Below, one piece after another: positions 8,024-16,680 of a stretch of 38,683 nucleotides of DNA. Location of the stretch: positions 1 through 38,683 of the forward strand of contig CAKOSH010000011.1 in assembly GCA_934102215.1 (NCBI GenBank). The letters are read 5' to 3'. The DNA is from an uncultured Bacilli bacterium. GTDB taxonomy: Bacteria > Bacillota_I > Bacilli_A > RF39 > UBA660. The position numbers were made by a program, and so were the translations under genes. The notes beneath the pieces were generated by a model that searched no databases, was not told the origin of the DNA, and saw only the letters and a program-made list of their open reading frames with translations. Position 1 is the first letter of the stretch; the number at the start of each line of letters is the position of its first letter.

Positions 8024-8762
8024 ACATACAAATGATATATATTTATATGATGGTACAATAGAAGGACTATTTACATTAATATATGTAACATACAAAAGTC
8101 ATATTTATCCATCAAAAATATATAGTGAAAAAGAATATATAGATAATATAATAGATACACCAATATATATAGAAACTAATTATGAACAAAGTGATATAGT
8201 AAAAGAATCAATAATAAATAAAATAAATGATTTCGTTTATGAAAATATATTAATATCATTTTTATCACATGATAAAGATAAAGCAATAATTATATATGAT
8301 TACTTATTTAATGCATATAAGTTTGGTTATAAAATAATTTACCATAATGAACTTGTAGAAGTGACTAAATTTAATAAAATGGTTAAAAATATTAGAAGTG
8401 AAGCACATAAATTTAAAGGATTTGTAAGATTCACTAAACTTAAAAATGAAATATATTTTTCAAAAATTAATCCTGATAATGACATAATATATCTTTTAGG
8501 AAGTCATTTTAAAAATAGATTACCTAATGAGATATGGATTATATTTGATGAAAATAAACATAAGGCAATATTCTGTGACAGAGAAATTTTAAAGGTAGTA
8601 GAAGATATAGATATGAACTTTCAAAATAGTAATGATGAATATGAACAAATGTGGAAATCATTCATAAAAGCAGTAACTATTAAAGAAAGAAAAAACTTAA
8701 GATGTCAAAGAAACTTTATGCCTAAAAAATATTGGAAAAACTTACTGGAGGTAAATATATGA
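8010..8762 (+). CDS. Probable DNA metabolism protein, partner of the radical SAM protein (DUF4130/TIGR03915-like)
   Basis: 250 residues. The start is either of two adjacent ATGs at 8007 and 8010, both inside the end of the radical SAM gene, with no clear binding site; translation is probably coupled. The opening DIYLYDGTIEGLFTLIY, the middle phrase GFVRFTKLKNEIYFSKINP and the ending of the type PKKYWKNLLE are characteristic of the family annotated as probable DNA metabolism protein, found beside rSAM_link_UDG proteins. In some bacteria this domain is fused to a uracil-DNA-glycosylase-type domain; no such domain is seen here. The enzymatic role is not established. Confidence 0.82.
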   Translation: MNNFKHTNDIYLYDGTIEGLFTLIYVTYKSHIYPSKIYSEKEYIDNIIDTPIYIETNYEQSDIVKESIINKINDFVYENILISFLSHDKDKAIIIYDYLFNAYKFGYKIIYHNELVEVTKFNKMVKNIRSEAHKFKGFVRFTKLKNEIYFSKINPDNDIIYLLGSHFKNRLPNEIWIIFDENKHKAIFCDREILKVVEDIDMNFQNSNDEYEQMWKSFIKAVTIKERKNLRCQRNFMPKKYWKNLLEVNI

Positions 8763-10204
8763 ACAATGTAATATTTAATGAAGAAATGAATAATAAGATA
8801 CTTAGTGGTATTACTAAATTATATGAAGCAGTATCTTGTACTTTAGGACCAAGTGGTAGAAATGTAATAATATCAAAAGATAATGGAAAGCCATTTATAA
8901 CGAACGATGGTGTAACAATCGCGTCTTCCATCGAACTTGATGATGAAATAGAAAACATAGGTATTTCACTTATAAAAGAAGCTGCTAAAAAGACAAATGA
9001 CACAGTCGGAGATGGTACTACTACAACAATAGTTTTAACATATGAATTATATAGAAAAGGATTAGAATTAATAAAAGGTGGAGTAAACAATATTACTTTA
9101 GCACATGAAATAGAAAAGTATAAAAAAGAAATCCTTCAGCAGTTACACAATCATAAAAGAAAATGTAATACTAAAAATAAAATAAAACAAGTATCAACTA
9201 TAGCTAGTAAAAGTGAAGAAATAGGTAATGTTATATCAAATGTATTTAATGAAATTGGCTTTGATAACTATATAATAGTTGAAGATAAAGTAATAGATAA
9301 ATGTACTTATGAAATAATTAATGGAATGAAATTAGACTTTGGCTATCATATAGAAGGGGCTATTGGTGAAAATATAACGAAATTAAATGTATATAATGCT
9401 TATGTATACACTCTTGAATATATTAATAGCATTAATGATTTAGAAATGTTTATGAATAGTAATAAAGATATTGTTATATTTTGTGATGACTACGAAAATG
9501 AAATATTAAATGATTTAAATGACTATAATAAACTATCTAAATATAAGATATACATAATAAAAACATTACTTAAGAGTGATAGATCAAAAGAAGTACTAAC
9601 TGATATAAAATACTATACAAATTCATTTAATCAAAATAATATAATAAATGAAATTATTATAGAAAAAGATAAAACAATAATAATAAATAACAATATAAAT
9701 AAAGATAAATTAAATCAAAGAATTAATTATTTAAAAGTAAGACTAAATGAAGAAGAATTTGAATTTGAAAAAGAATTTATAGAAAAAAGAATATCTGCTT
9801 TAAATGGTAAGATGGGTATTATATATAGTTATGGTCTTACTGAACTAGAAAGAATTGATAAGAAATTAAGAACAGAAGATGCTCTTAATACGGCGATTAA
9901 TTCTTATAAATATGGTGTTGTTAAAGGATGTGGAGTTACTTTTTTAAATATTGCAAATAAAATAGATAGTAGTGATGAAATATCAAAATTAATAAAAGAA
10001 GTACTTACAAGTCCATATAATAAAATATTAGAAAATACTGGTAAAAGTGAAATAAATACTACTAACATAATAGATTCATATAAAGTAGTTACTGAAGAAA
10101 TAAATAATTCATTTTCTATAGCTATGATGTTACTTACCACTAATGCTTTAGTTATTAATAATGTAAATAACTATTCTAAAATAGATATTGATAAAATTAT
10201 GTAA
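8759..10204 (+). CDS. Divergent GroEL/Cpn60-like chaperonin
   Basis: 481 residues from the ATG at 8759, which overlaps the upstream stop (ATGA) and has GGAGG before it. The equatorial domain is well kept: TLGPSGRNVI, TNDGVTIASSIEL, the nucleotide-binding GDGTTT (84-89), and Asp374 in TEDALNTAINSYKYGVVKGCG, equivalent to the catalytic Asp398 of E. coli GroEL. The apical domain (about 180-350) is strongly altered; the usual GFGDRR is replaced by LLKSDRS. The GGM-repeat tail is missing, and the protein is some 60 residues shorter than normal GroEL. There is no groES nearby and no CIRCE-like repeat was seen. Being third in a DNA-repair operon suggests a specialised chaperonin rather than the housekeeping one. 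Confidence 0.85.
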   Translation: MNNVIFNEEMNNKILSGITKLYEAVSCTLGPSGRNVIISKDNGKPFITNDGVTIASSIELDDEIENIGISLIKEAAKKTNDTVGDGTTTTIVLTYELYRKGLELIKGGVNNITLAHEIEKYKKEILQQLHNHKRKCNTKNKIKQVSTIASKSEEIGNVISNVFNEIGFDNYIIVEDKVIDKCTYEIINGMKLDFGYHIEGAIGENITKLNVYNAYVYTLEYINSINDLEMFMNSNKDIVIFCDDYENEILNDLNDYNKLSKYKIYIIKTLLKSDRSKEVLTDIKYYTNSFNQNNIINEIIIEKDKTIIINNNINKDKLNQRINYLKVRLNEEEFEFEKEFIEKRISALNGKMGIIYSYGLTELERIDKKLRTEDALNTAINSYKYGVVKGCGVTFLNIANKIDSSDEISKLIKEVLTSPYNKILENTGKSEINTTNIIDSYKVVTEEINNSFSIAMMLLTTNALVINNVNNYSKIDIDKIM

Positions 10205-10233
10205 AAAAATATTCAAATTCACAAAAATTAATG

Positions 10234-10239
10234 TATAAT
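10234..10239 (+). promoter_or_regulatory. -10 box of the tandem HD gene
   Basis: TATAAT with an extended TG (10232-10233) lies 18 bases before the start codon. GAGG follows within the short leader. Confidence 0.55.
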
Positions 10240-10257
10240 AAGACATGAGGTAGTATT

Positions 10258-11385
10258 ATGAGCAGTATAGATGAAGAAAACAAAAGCAAATTAGAATTTT
10301 ATTTGAAAGGAAATGTATTAAAAAATTCAGTAATTGATAATAATGGTAGAAGTATTGCTGAACATTTATATGGAAGTATGATTTTAGCGAGAGCTATTCA
10401 AAGTGAATTTGAACCATCAGAAGATATTTCTAAAGTACTTAGAATGATTGCTCTTGAAGGAATTGAACTTACTAATGATGATTTTAAGTGTAGTGATTAT
10501 TTAGCTAATGGAAGTAAATATGATAAAGAATTAGATGAAAAAAATAAAATGGTTACATTTGATTCAATATTTGCGAGTACTTGTAGAATAAATGATTTAA
10601 GATTACATAGTATTATTAATGAAAATCCCGATAAGTGTTTTTATGATTTATATAAAGAAGCTGTAAGAAAAGGTATTTTTAAACCAAAAAGTTTTGAAGA
10701 AAATAAAAAGTATCAAGAAATATTTAGATTCTATTATGATAATATGAATCTTGAAAAAACTGTAAGAACTGGTTGGGATAATAAACATTGGGATATTTTT
10801 GGTAAAAGAGAAAGTATTGCTGACCATATATATGGCACAATAATTTTAGCAATTGCTATGTATGATGGAGAAGGTAATGTTAATCTTGATGAGGTGTTAC
10901 AAACATTATTAATACATGAAATAGGTGAAATAGAAATTGGAGATAAAACACCATTTGATATAACAAAAGAAGAAAAAGCAAGAATCGAACATAAAGCAAT
11001 GAAACATGCTCTTGGAAATTTAACAGATAGTGAACCAATGTTTGAATCATTATTAGATTTTGATGCTGAAGAAAAAGAGAGTTCTAAATTTGCTCACCAT
11101 TGTGATAAATTAGAAGCAGATATTCAATCTAAAATATATGAAGATTCAGGTAGACATAAATCTTTAGATGAACAACAAAATAATGTAGTATTTAAAAGTC
11201 CTAAAATTCAAAAAATGTTACAAGAAGGAGCAGAAACTGCATTTGATATCTGGTATTTATATGACAAAGATATTTACAAAGACAGTGAAGAATTTAAAAG
11301 TATGCTTGAATATATAAAAGAACATAGTTTAAGAGAAGTAAGAATTTATGGTTTAACATCAAAGATAGTACAAGTAGCAAAATAA
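10258..11385 (+). CDS. Tandem HD-domain protein (YfbR/HDDC2-like), active-site variant
   Basis: 375 residues built from two related halves. The first has RSIAEHLYGSMILARAI but lacks an HD doublet (IALEGIEL in its place), so it is probably inactive. The second has RESIADHIYGTIILAIAM with His190, then LLIHEIGEIEIGDKTPF, where the usual His-Asp doublet is His220-Glu221, and Asp283 in HHCDKLEADIQ. This layout resembles the HD_3 group of 5'-nucleotidase-like enzymes (YfbR, HDDC2). The Asp-to-Glu change at the doublet may alter metal use. A nucleotide phosphatase role is inference from the family. Confidence 0.75.
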   Translation: MSSIDEENKSKLEFYLKGNVLKNSVIDNNGRSIAEHLYGSMILARAIQSEFEPSEDISKVLRMIALEGIELTNDDFKCSDYLANGSKYDKELDEKNKMVTFDSIFASTCRINDLRLHSIINENPDKCFYDLYKEAVRKGIFKPKSFEENKKYQEIFRFYYDNMNLEKTVRTGWDNKHWDIFGKRESIADHIYGTIILAIAMYDGEGNVNLDEVLQTLLIHEIGEIEIGDKTPFDITKEEKARIEHKAMKHALGNLTDSEPMFESLLDFDAEEKESSKFAHHCDKLEADIQSKIYEDSGRHKSLDEQQNNVVFKSPKIQKMLQEGAETAFDIWYLYDKDIYKDSEEFKSMLEYIKEHSLREVRIYGLTSKIVQVAK

Positions 11386-11421
11386 AAATAATGTTTGTAT
11401 CGCAAAAATATGAACATTTTT

Positions 11422-11451
11422 TTGCTTGTGGGGGGTAATTTATGCTATACT
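11422..11451 (+). promoter_or_regulatory. Promoter of the TasA-like gene
   Basis: TTGCTT (11422-11427), an 18-base spacer containing a G6 run, and TATACT (11446-11451) preceded by TGC form the promoter. A weak inverted repeat (GCAAAAAT with ATTTTTTTGC, 11402-11425) just upstream may terminate the HD transcript. Confidence 0.55.
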
Positions 11452-11478
11452 TACTAATGAAAGTAGGGTAGATAAATT

Positions 11479-12717
11479 ATGAAAGACAAACGAATTTTAA
11501 TTGGAACGGCACTTGCATTGTTATTACTTTTAACAACAGGACTTTCTTATGCATATTTTAGTACTACTGTAAAAGGTAATGATAATGCAAAAGATATGGT
11601 AGTGGAAGCTGGTACACTGAAACTTACATATACTGATGGACCAGCAATAAATGCTCAGAATATTAAACCAGGATGGTCAACAACAAAAGAAGTGTCAGTA
11701 AAGAATAATGGTACACTAGATACAAATTACAATATTATTTGGCAATCACTAACAAACGGAATTACAAATGATGAATTAGTTTTAAGTGCAACTTGTCAAA
11801 GATTAAATGCTAGTGGAGCAGTAGAAGGAACATGCGAATCAATATCACAAGCACCAATAAGTGATATGACTATAGCAAAGAAGATATCAATAGAAAGTGG
11901 TATCACACACAAATATATATTTACAATTCTTTTCAAAGAAACTAATGCAGATCAAAATTATAATCAAGGAAAAGAATTTAATGGTGTAGTAGGAATAGAA
12001 GAAAGTAAAACTGCATCTCCAGTAGCATTCAGTACAGATTCATGGGATACAATAGTAAGTGCAGTAAAATCAGGTGATACAAGTGTTTATAAAGTAGGAG
12101 ATACAAAAGAAATAGATATGGGTAACTATGGAACACATACATTAAGAATTGCTAATATGTCTACACCTAGTGAATGTGGTACTGAAGGTTTCTCACAAAC
12201 TGCATGTGGATTCGTACTTGAATTTGTTGATACAACAGTAGAGCGCGCTATGAATGATACTGCTACAAATGTAGGCGGTTGGCCAGCAAGTTCAATGAGA
12301 ACATTCGTAAATAGTGATATTTATAATGTACTACCAAGTGAAATAAAGAATGCAATAATAGACACGACAGTAGTATCAGGACATGGAAGTACAAGTGGAG
12401 AAGAAAACTTCACATCAACAGATAAACTATACTTATTATCACCTAAAGAAATATATACTGATTTTAGTGGCAACGATACTGCAAAAGATTTAACAAGAAC
12501 CCTAGATTATTATAAAAATTTAGGAGTGACAACAAGTAACTATAGTGGAGCAATAAAGAAAAAAGGAACCATTACTTCTGAATGGTGGCTTCGCACACCA
12601 ATGAAATCTACAAAAAATTTTATGAGAGTAACAGCAAGTGGTAATTTAATTACAGTAGAGGAGCCTATAATAGGAATTATGAAAGCATTTGTATCACCAG
12701 CTTTCCGCTTAGGCTAA
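11479..12717 (+). CDS. Secreted TasA/camelysin-like protein with C-terminal DUF6273 domain
   Basis: 412 residues. The first 27 residues are a signal peptide of the type cleaved by SipW-like peptidases (KDKR, a leucine-rich core, LSYAYFST). An N-terminal beta-sandwich of the TasA/CalY type follows (about 30-175), including VEAGTLKLTYTDGP and IKPGWSTTKEVSVKNNGT. From about residue 178 the sequence matches DUF6273: FSTDSWDTIVSAVKSG, VGDTKEIDMG, SMRTFVNSDIYN, LYLLSPKEIY, WWLRTP and a final FRLG. TasA-type proteins form extracellular fibres or surface coats; DUF6273 is a surface-protein domain of unknown role. No SipW gene is in the window, so the peptidase must be elsewhere. Confidence 0.82.
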   Translation: MKDKRILIGTALALLLLLTTGLSYAYFSTTVKGNDNAKDMVVEAGTLKLTYTDGPAINAQNIKPGWSTTKEVSVKNNGTLDTNYNIIWQSLTNGITNDELVLSATCQRLNASGAVEGTCESISQAPISDMTIAKKISIESGITHKYIFTILFKETNADQNYNQGKEFNGVVGIEESKTASPVAFSTDSWDTIVSAVKSGDTSVYKVGDTKEIDMGNYGTHTLRIANMSTPSECGTEGFSQTACGFVLEFVDTTVERAMNDTATNVGGWPASSMRTFVNSDIYNVLPSEIKNAIIDTTVVSGHGSTSGEENFTSTDKLYLLSPKEIYTDFSGNDTAKDLTRTLDYYKNLGVTTSNYSGAIKKKGTITSEWWLRTPMKSTKNFMRVTASGNLITVEEPIIGIMKAFVSPAFRLG

Positions 12718-12763
12718 CATATAAAATTTTTAACTAATGTCAAACAACAAACAACAAAACAAA

Positions 12764-12885
12764 TTGACTTTTCCCTCTAAATATGATTTAATATAACGTA
12801 CTTAGGTACAATATGGAAAAAATATAATTAAAAGGGGGATTATAAAATAGACCTATTGTATAGATAGGTTTTATTTTATATAAAA
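12764..12885 (+). promoter_or_regulatory. Promoter and structured leader with a terminator before the transglutaminase-like gene
   Basis: TTGACT (12764-12769), a 17-base spacer and TTTAAT (12787-12792) with a TGA extension make a promoter. At the predicted start site is the repeat GTACTTAGGTAC (12798-12809). AAAGGGGGA (12831-12839) is a strong ribosome binding site with no start codon at the right distance. Then ACCTAT (12851-12856) and ATAGGT (12864-12869) form a 6-bp hairpin followed by TTTATTTTA, which is terminator-like and lies only 17 bases before the next gene's ATG. The arrangement looks like an attenuator or the relic of a leader peptide gene. Confidence 0.45.
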
Positions 12886-14379
12886 ATGATTATGAAATAT
12901 ACCATAGACATAAGAGTATTAGATGATAAAGATACATATTCATATCCAACACTATATCCAATATATTATGATAAAAAAAATAACGAATGTGTTTTAGGCT
13001 TAACAGTATTACCAAATACTCCAATTGAAGAAATATTAGAAAAAGAAAATGTTAATAAAATGTTAATAAATGATTTAACTGATAATGATATTCCAGGTAG
13101 TAATCTATTTAAAGAAAATTCAAAAATAATAGAGAGAATATTATTAGATAGTCCTGATTTAGTAAAAGATTCAACTTCCATATCTTTTGTAGCAGAACCA
13201 GCTATCAAAGACTATATTGAAAGAAATCCAATTTTAAAAACTAAAACAATGCATTTAAATGGAAATTACTCTATTGATAGTGAAGTAGGAAATGAGTTAT
13301 ATAATCTATTTGGTGAATATAAAAATGTTTACCTATATTTTGATGGTAATAAAACTGAAAGACATATTGAAGAATATAAGAAAACAATAGATGCGATAGA
13401 TGAAATAGTAAAAACAATTAGAAAACATAACCTAAGTCCCTTAGAAGAAATAATGTATGCTTATGACTTAGTTAGAGAAAAAGTATATACAAGAGAACTT
13501 GATACTGAATCAGATAGAATATCAAGAGATTTATCTTCAGTTTTATTTGGGGATAAAATAGTTTGTGCAGGATATATTGCTATATTTAATAGTGTACTTA
13601 AAAACTTAGGTATAAGTGTAATGGATTATAAACTTATCAAAAAAGAAAATAATAAAAAAGGTCATGTAAGAAGTTTAGTATATGTTAAAGATAAAAAATA
13701 TCATGTTAATGGTGTATTTATGTTTGATCCAACCTGGGATAGTAAGAAATGTGAAGGAGATAAATCATATCTAACATCATATAAATTCTTTTGTAAATCA
13801 AAAGATGAATTTAGATTTTTTGACCAAGAGTACAATGAGGTAACATTATCATCTTATAGTAAAAATCTATCACCAAGAGTTAAAAAGATAATATTAACAG
13901 AAGGATTAGAAAGCGTTCCTGAAGAAATGGCACAATCATTTAATGATTTAGCAATACTTATAGATGGAAAAGCACTTGCTAGTAAAATAATATTTACAAA
14001 TAAAGCACCTAAAGATTTTAGACATATTTTAGCAACAACAATTGATACTGAAAATTTAATGAATTCATTAGATAGATATCAATCATTATTTTATGGTCAA
14101 ACATTAGATCCAATGACTTTATTAGAAGTAATGTATAATGTAAGAAAAAGAGAATTTTATAGTGAGCCAGATAAATATCCATTTGATACAGAATCAATAA
14201 AGAAAGCAGTAATAGGTAGTTCACCACTAGATTCAAAATTATTACATCTCCTATTTGGAATGCCTGAAAAACTTACTACTGAAGAATTTGATGAATGGAA
14301 AGATAAAAATGATATAGATAAAAATATTGAAAGAATTAAACTTACAAGAACATTAAAAACAATATTAGAGAATAAATAA
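12886..14379 (+). CDS. Transglutaminase-like cysteine protease superfamily protein
   Basis: 497 residues (495 if the second ATG, at 12892, is used; neither has a clear binding site). The central part, about residues 180-285, has the transglutaminase/papain-like fold pattern: LSPLEEIMYAYDLVREKVY, then Cys227 in KIVCAGYIAIFNSVLKNLGI, His260 in KKGHVRSLVYV and Asp281 in GVFMFDPTWD, a complete Cys-His-Asp triad. The N-terminal 175 residues and the C-terminal 200 residues are not recognised. No signal peptide is seen, so it acts in the cytoplasm. Related proteins in Firmicutes are peptidases or transferases without assigned substrates. Confidence 0.78.
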   Translation: MIMKYTIDIRVLDDKDTYSYPTLYPIYYDKKNNECVLGLTVLPNTPIEEILEKENVNKMLINDLTDNDIPGSNLFKENSKIIERILLDSPDLVKDSTSISFVAEPAIKDYIERNPILKTKTMHLNGNYSIDSEVGNELYNLFGEYKNVYLYFDGNKTERHIEEYKKTIDAIDEIVKTIRKHNLSPLEEIMYAYDLVREKVYTRELDTESDRISRDLSSVLFGDKIVCAGYIAIFNSVLKNLGISVMDYKLIKKENNKKGHVRSLVYVKDKKYHVNGVFMFDPTWDSKKCEGDKSYLTSYKFFCKSKDEFRFFDQEYNEVTLSSYSKNLSPRVKKIILTEGLESVPEEMAQSFNDLAILIDGKALASKIIFTNKAPKDFRHILATTIDTENLMNSLDRYQSLFYGQTLDPMTLLEVMYNVRKREFYSEPDKYPFDTESIKKAVIGSSPLDSKLLHLLFGMPEKLTTEEFDEWKDKNDIDKNIERIKLTRTLKTILENK

Positions 14380-14733
14380 TTATAAAGCAGGACTACCCTC
14401 AAAAGAATCTTGATTTACTTGAAAATATATTAATAATATAACACCAATAATTAATAAGAGAGAACCATATACTTTAATACTATATAGTTCTTTTTGATTG
14501 GAGTTTGCTTTATTATAGAATCTAACATTTCTTCTAAAGAAATATAAATATATAAATAGAGTACATATCAATGTGAATTTAAAAATATTATTTGATTCAT
14601 TTTTATATCTATTATTATTAGTTTTGATATAGTTAATGTCATCATCATCACCTCTAATATTTAATAGACATAGAAAAGCAAAAAGTATCCATATTTTATT
14701 TTCAAAACGAAGTCTATTTATTTCTTCTTCCAT
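14380..14733 (-). CDS. Small membrane protein, unknown
   Basis: 117 residues, not assignable to a function. A charged N-terminus (MEEEINRLRFENKIW) is followed by a short hydrophobic segment (16-26), a hydrophilic Asn/Asp-rich stretch, and two clearer membrane helices (about 50-66 and 85-105). Its stop codon directly abuts the stop of the convergent transglutaminase-like gene. It shares a 97-base divergent promoter region with the ASCH gene. Confidence 0.6.
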   Translation of the reverse strand: MEEEINRLRFENKIWILFAFLCLLNIRGDDDDINYIKTNNNRYKNESNNIFKFTLICTLFIYLYFFRRNVRFYNKANSNQKELYSIKVYGSLLLIIGVILLIYFQVNQDSFEGSPAL

Positions 14734-14820
14734 AATAAATTATATTTATGTAAAAAAATATTAACACTTTACATTATATTTGTGTGTAAATATTTTGTAG
14801 AATAATATTTTACATAATGA

Positions 14821-14826
14821 TATAAT
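14821..14826 (+). promoter_or_regulatory. -10 box of the ASCH gene
   Basis: TATAAT with a TGA extension. The predicted transcript start (about 14833) lies after the in-frame ATG at 14831, which favours the GTG at 14843 as the true start. Confidence 0.55.
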
Positions 14827-14842
14827 AAATATGGTGAGAAAA

Positions 14843-15727
14843 GTGAAAGTATTAAGTATAAAAGAACCATATGCAACTCTTATATGTAATAAGAAAAAGT
14901 CTATTGAAACAAGGAGTTATAAGACAAATTATAGAGGTGAATTATATATTCATGCGAGTGTATCTAAGATTGATAAAGAGACTTTAAATAATAAAGAATT
15001 AATGGATATAGTTGATAATGATACTTTTAGTTATGGAAAAATAATATGTAAGTGTAAACTAGTAGATTGTATTTACATGACAAGTGACTATATAAAAGAG
15101 ATTAAAAAAAATAAGCAAGAATATACTTGTGGATATTATGAAGTTGGTAGATATGCATGGATACTTGAAGATATTGAACCATTAGATATAAAGATAGATG
15201 CTGTAGGTAATTTAGGTATATGGAATTATTACACAATAGATGATATATTAAACATTATGAATAGTATTGAATATGGATATATTGATAATTATAATAAAAG
15301 GCATACTGAAATAGATAATTTAGTTAATGATAATTATATTTTACAATCACCTAATAAGTTATTAAAAACTAAACTAGGATTATGTTATGACCAAGTAGAG
15401 TTAGAGAGATTTCTACTTCAAAAAAATAAATGGAATATTGAAACATATTTTATGATTGGTAAAAGTAGTGAATATCATACTCATACATTCTTGATATTTG
15501 AAAAAGATAATAAATATTATTGGTTAGAAAATTCATGGAAAAGATTTAAAGGTATTTTTGAATATAATTCTAAAAGTGATTTAATAAATGATGTTAAAGA
15601 TAAATTTATTAAATATGAATTAGATGGTATTAATAATGTAGAAATACATAAGTATAGTAAGCCTAAATACAATATAACTTTAGAAGAATATAATAATTAT
15701 TGCTTAAATGGAGAAATATATGAATAA
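14843..15727 (+). CDS. ASCH domain fused to a transglutaminase-like domain
   Basis: About 294 residues from the GTG at 14843, giving the usual ASCH opening KVLSIKEPYA with GGTGAG just upstream; an ATG four codons earlier is the alternative. Residues 1-130 are an ASCH domain: KVLSIKEPYATLI, KSIETRSYKTNYRGELYIHAS and a C-terminal YAWILEDIEPLD. ASCH domains are RNA-binding beta-barrels, some with nuclease or deacylase activity. The second half looks transglutaminase-like: LGLCYDQVELERFLL with the candidate catalytic Cys, HTHTFLIFEKDNKYYWLENSW with the His and an acidic or amide partner. The fusion is unusual. Its stop overlaps the rsgA start, suggesting a link to ribosome or RNA biology. Confidence 0.75.
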   Translation: MKVLSIKEPYATLICNKKKSIETRSYKTNYRGELYIHASVSKIDKETLNNKELMDIVDNDTFSYGKIICKCKLVDCIYMTSDYIKEIKKNKQEYTCGYYEVGRYAWILEDIEPLDIKIDAVGNLGIWNYYTIDDILNIMNSIEYGYIDNYNKRHTEIDNLVNDNYILQSPNKLLKTKLGLCYDQVELERFLLQKNKWNIETYFMIGKSSEYHTHTFLIFEKDNKYYWLENSWKRFKGIFEYNSKSDLINDVKDKFIKYELDGINNVEIHKYSKPKYNITLEEYNNYCLNGEIYE

Positions 15728-16655
15728 TGTTGGAAGAGTAATAAGTGTTAATAAAAATAATTGGATTATTCTATTAAATAATGAAAGTGTTATTGCAACT
15801 ATAAGAAAAAAGAAAAATCATAATGAACTTCCAGTAGTAGGAGATTACGTAATTATTAATAAAGATGAATATGATAATTATACTATAGAGAAAATTGTCA
15901 ATAGAAAGAATACTATAAAGAAACTATCTGTTGATAGAACTACTGAAAAGTATAAAAAAGGTAAAGAGCAAATACTTGCTTCTAATGTTGATATAGTGTT
16001 TATAGTGACAAGTCTTAATAATGATTTTAATATAGCTAGACTTGAAAGATTAGTATTACTTGGTAACAAGGCTAATTCTAAAATAGCATTTATCTTAACT
16101 AAAAGTGATTTATGTTCTCTAAAAGACAGAGAAAATTATAAAAAGATAATTGAAGATAGATTTAACTATCCTGTATTCATAATTAGTTCATATAATAAAG
16201 AAGGTATTGATGATTTAAAAAGTGTATGGAAAGAAAATGAAACAGCTGTCTTTATTGGAAGCAGTGGGGTAGGAAAAAGTACTCTTATAAATACATTACT
16301 TGATAATGATGAAATAAAAACTAATGATATAAGACATAAAGATGATAAAGGTAAACATACAACCACAAGTAGAAACTTATATGTATTAAAAGATTCAAGA
16401 ATCGTTATAGATGAACCTGGTATAAGAAGCGTAGCATCAAATGATATGAATAGTGATTTAAATGTAGTCTTTAGTAAAATAATAGAACTATCTAAAGAAT
16501 GCAAATACACTACTTGTACACATGAAAATATAAAAGTGTGTAGAATTTTACAAGCAATAGAAAATGGAGAAATATCACAGGAAGAATTTAATAGATATAA
16601 AAAATTACAAAGTAAAGAATATAGGAAAAACAGTAATTTCTTAAGAAAAAATTGA
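15720..16655 (+). CDS. rsgA: Ribosome small subunit maturation GTPase RsgA
   Basis: 311 residues from the ATG at 15720, with GGAG seven bases upstream; an ATG at 15708 lacks a site. It acts late in 30S subunit assembly. The order is typical: an N-terminal OB-fold with PVVGDYV, then a circularly permuted GTPase domain with G4 (TKSD) first, G1 (GSSGVGKST), a G2 segment with KGKHTTTSRNL, and G3 as DEPGIRS. The C-terminal zinc knuckle has Cys-x4-Cys-x-His-x5-Cys in CKYTTCTHENIKVC. It overlaps the ASCH-fusion stop by 8 bases and ends in a terminator. Confidence 0.95.
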   Translation: MNNVGRVISVNKNNWIILLNNESVIATIRKKKNHNELPVVGDYVIINKDEYDNYTIEKIVNRKNTIKKLSVDRTTEKYKKGKEQILASNVDIVFIVTSLNNDFNIARLERLVLLGNKANSKIAFILTKSDLCSLKDRENYKKIIEDRFNYPVFIISSYNKEGIDDLKSVWKENETAVFIGSSGVGKSTLINTLLDNDEIKTNDIRHKDDKGKHTTTSRNLYVLKDSRIVIDEPGIRSVASNDMNSDLNVVFSKIIELSKECKYTTCTHENIKVCRILQAIENGEISQEEFNRYKKLQSKEYRKNSNFLRKN

Positions 16656-16680
16656 TTAAAATTAATTAATCAATCTTTTT
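16651..16680 (+). terminator. Bidirectional terminator between rsgA and the GyrI-like gene
   Basis: A 9-bp perfect stem (16651-16659 with 16666-16674) with a 6-base loop is followed by CTTTTT on the plus strand. On the minus strand it is followed by six T. It spans both stop codons of the convergent genes. Confidence 0.75.

Noticed and set aside
8722..9090. Minus-strand open frame opposite the chaperonin gene
   Set aside because: It is a shadow of a clearly coding frame on the other strand, as are similar long antisense frames at 4545-4850, 16166-16510, 23976-24317 and 26165-26557.
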